NCBI GenBank assembly: GCA_963785745.1
Contig: CAWAWR010000021.1
Coordinates: 496,001-560,000 of the forward strand
DNA: 64,000 bases
Reading direction: 5' to 3'
From: VAZQ01 sp963785745
GTDB lineage: Bacteria; Pseudomonadota; Alphaproteobacteria; Rhizobiales; Xanthobacteraceae
Positions 63,817 through 64,000 of this stretch are shown one piece after another; the stretch's first letter is position 1, and every line of letters begins with the position of its first letter. Below the pieces are notes generated by a model. That model was not told the origin of the DNA. It did no database searches and saw nothing but the letters and a program-made list of their open reading frames with translations. A program made the translations under genes and the position numbers.

Positions 63817-64000
63817 TCCGCAAATAGCTGTCGCGTTCAAGCTGCCGCCTTGCGCGCGCCTCGACGCTCATCGCCAGCACGCGCGCGACATGCAGCGCCT
63901 CGCGCCCGGCGCCGTCCCCGATCTGGTGGCGGCAGGAGGTGCCGTCGGCGACGATGATCGCGTCGGCCGGCGCCTTGCGCACGGCCGGCAACAGCGACAG
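63761..64000 (-). CDS. FAD-binding/(Fe-S)-binding oxidase, C-terminal end (partial)
   Basis: Only the last 79 codons are inside the window; the frame is open to its right edge. The segment APADAIIVADGTSCRHQI followed by HVARVLAMSVEAR matches the C-terminal end of the large FAD- and iron-sulfur-binding dehydrogenases (D-lactate dehydrogenase/YdiJ-like), where the cysteine helps bind a cluster. The arginine-rich final residues (RRAARVAALRVVRRRR) look unlike the family, so the true stop may be upstream after a frame error. It overlaps the convergent barrel gene by 56 bases. Confidence 0.6.
   Translation of the reverse strand: MSLLPAVRKAPADAIIVADGTSCRHQIGDGAGREALHVARVLAMSVEARARRQLERDSYLRISRRAARVAALRVVRRRR

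Overview
The window looks like chromosomal DNA of a high-GC alphaproteobacterium of the order Hyphomicrobiales, close to the Bradyrhizobium / Nitrobacteraceae–Xanthobacteraceae group. The evidence is the gene set and order (xseA – DUF2093 – lpxK – waaA – DUF4170 – cysQ – pmbA), the separate hisZ-hisG pair, a CIRCE-controlled groESL, many Bug-type and TRAP-type solute receptors, a BacA-like fused ABC transporter, and the palindromic GATCATGCT and GTCATGCCCGG interspersed repeats. I see no phage, insertion sequence, CRISPR array, tRNA or rRNA gene.

Layout. 0-7.6 kb: envelope and housekeeping genes (exonuclease VII, lipid A kinase and Kdo transferase, PAP phosphatase, TldE/PmbA). 7.6-14 kb: a MASE1 histidine kinase, a DUF1624 membrane acyltransferase, ubiA behind two tandem paralogous secreted proteins, and rsmE. 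14-22.4 kb: hisZ-hisG, an MFS carrier, then a minus-strand run of three tandem Bug receptors, a threonine synthase-like enzyme and a GtrA protein. 22.6-30.6 kb: accessory metabolism (bicupin oxalate decarboxylase-like protein, a divergent TetR / metallo-beta-lactamase-fold pair, an amidohydrolase), an ECF sigma factor amid very small genes, and an RTX repeat protein. 31-39.3 kb: a glycosyltransferase plus ChbG/HpnK deacetylase pair, DUF2076, an L,D-transpeptidase, a CheZ-like phosphatase, an MFS carrier enclosed by repeats, and a class II aldolase with a GlcG-like protein. 39.4-43.4 kb: groESL with an RpoH-like promoter and CIRCE, then two secreted proteins. 43.4-58.6 kb: a spermidine dehydrogenase-like flavoprotein diverging from a dienelactone hydrolase, a complete TRAP transporter, a BclA/YddA-type ABC transporter, an HPP protein, an outer-membrane porin, a cyclase, an NMT1-type receptor, and RimK-like and GNAT enzymes. 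58.8-64 kb: nikR, hupE, a TonB-dependent receptor and a second beta-barrel protein, ending in a partial FAD/Fe-S oxidase.

The strongest regulatory signal is an exact NikR operator (GTATGA-N16-TCATAC) at 60591-60618, about 40 bases before the TonB-dependent receptor. With nikR and the HupE nickel permease just upstream, this makes a self-contained candidate nickel acquisition locus: outer-membrane receptor, inner-membrane permease and nickel-sensing repressor.

A caution applies to the whole window. At least fifteen genes, including ones that should be indispensable (lpxK, waaA, hisG, hisZ, rsmE), are interrupted by single-base frame changes that leave the full protein recoverable in another frame. 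This pattern fits uncorrected indels in a long-read or metagenome assembly better than real gene decay. I report such genes as one feature across the frame changes and mark where the frame shifts.
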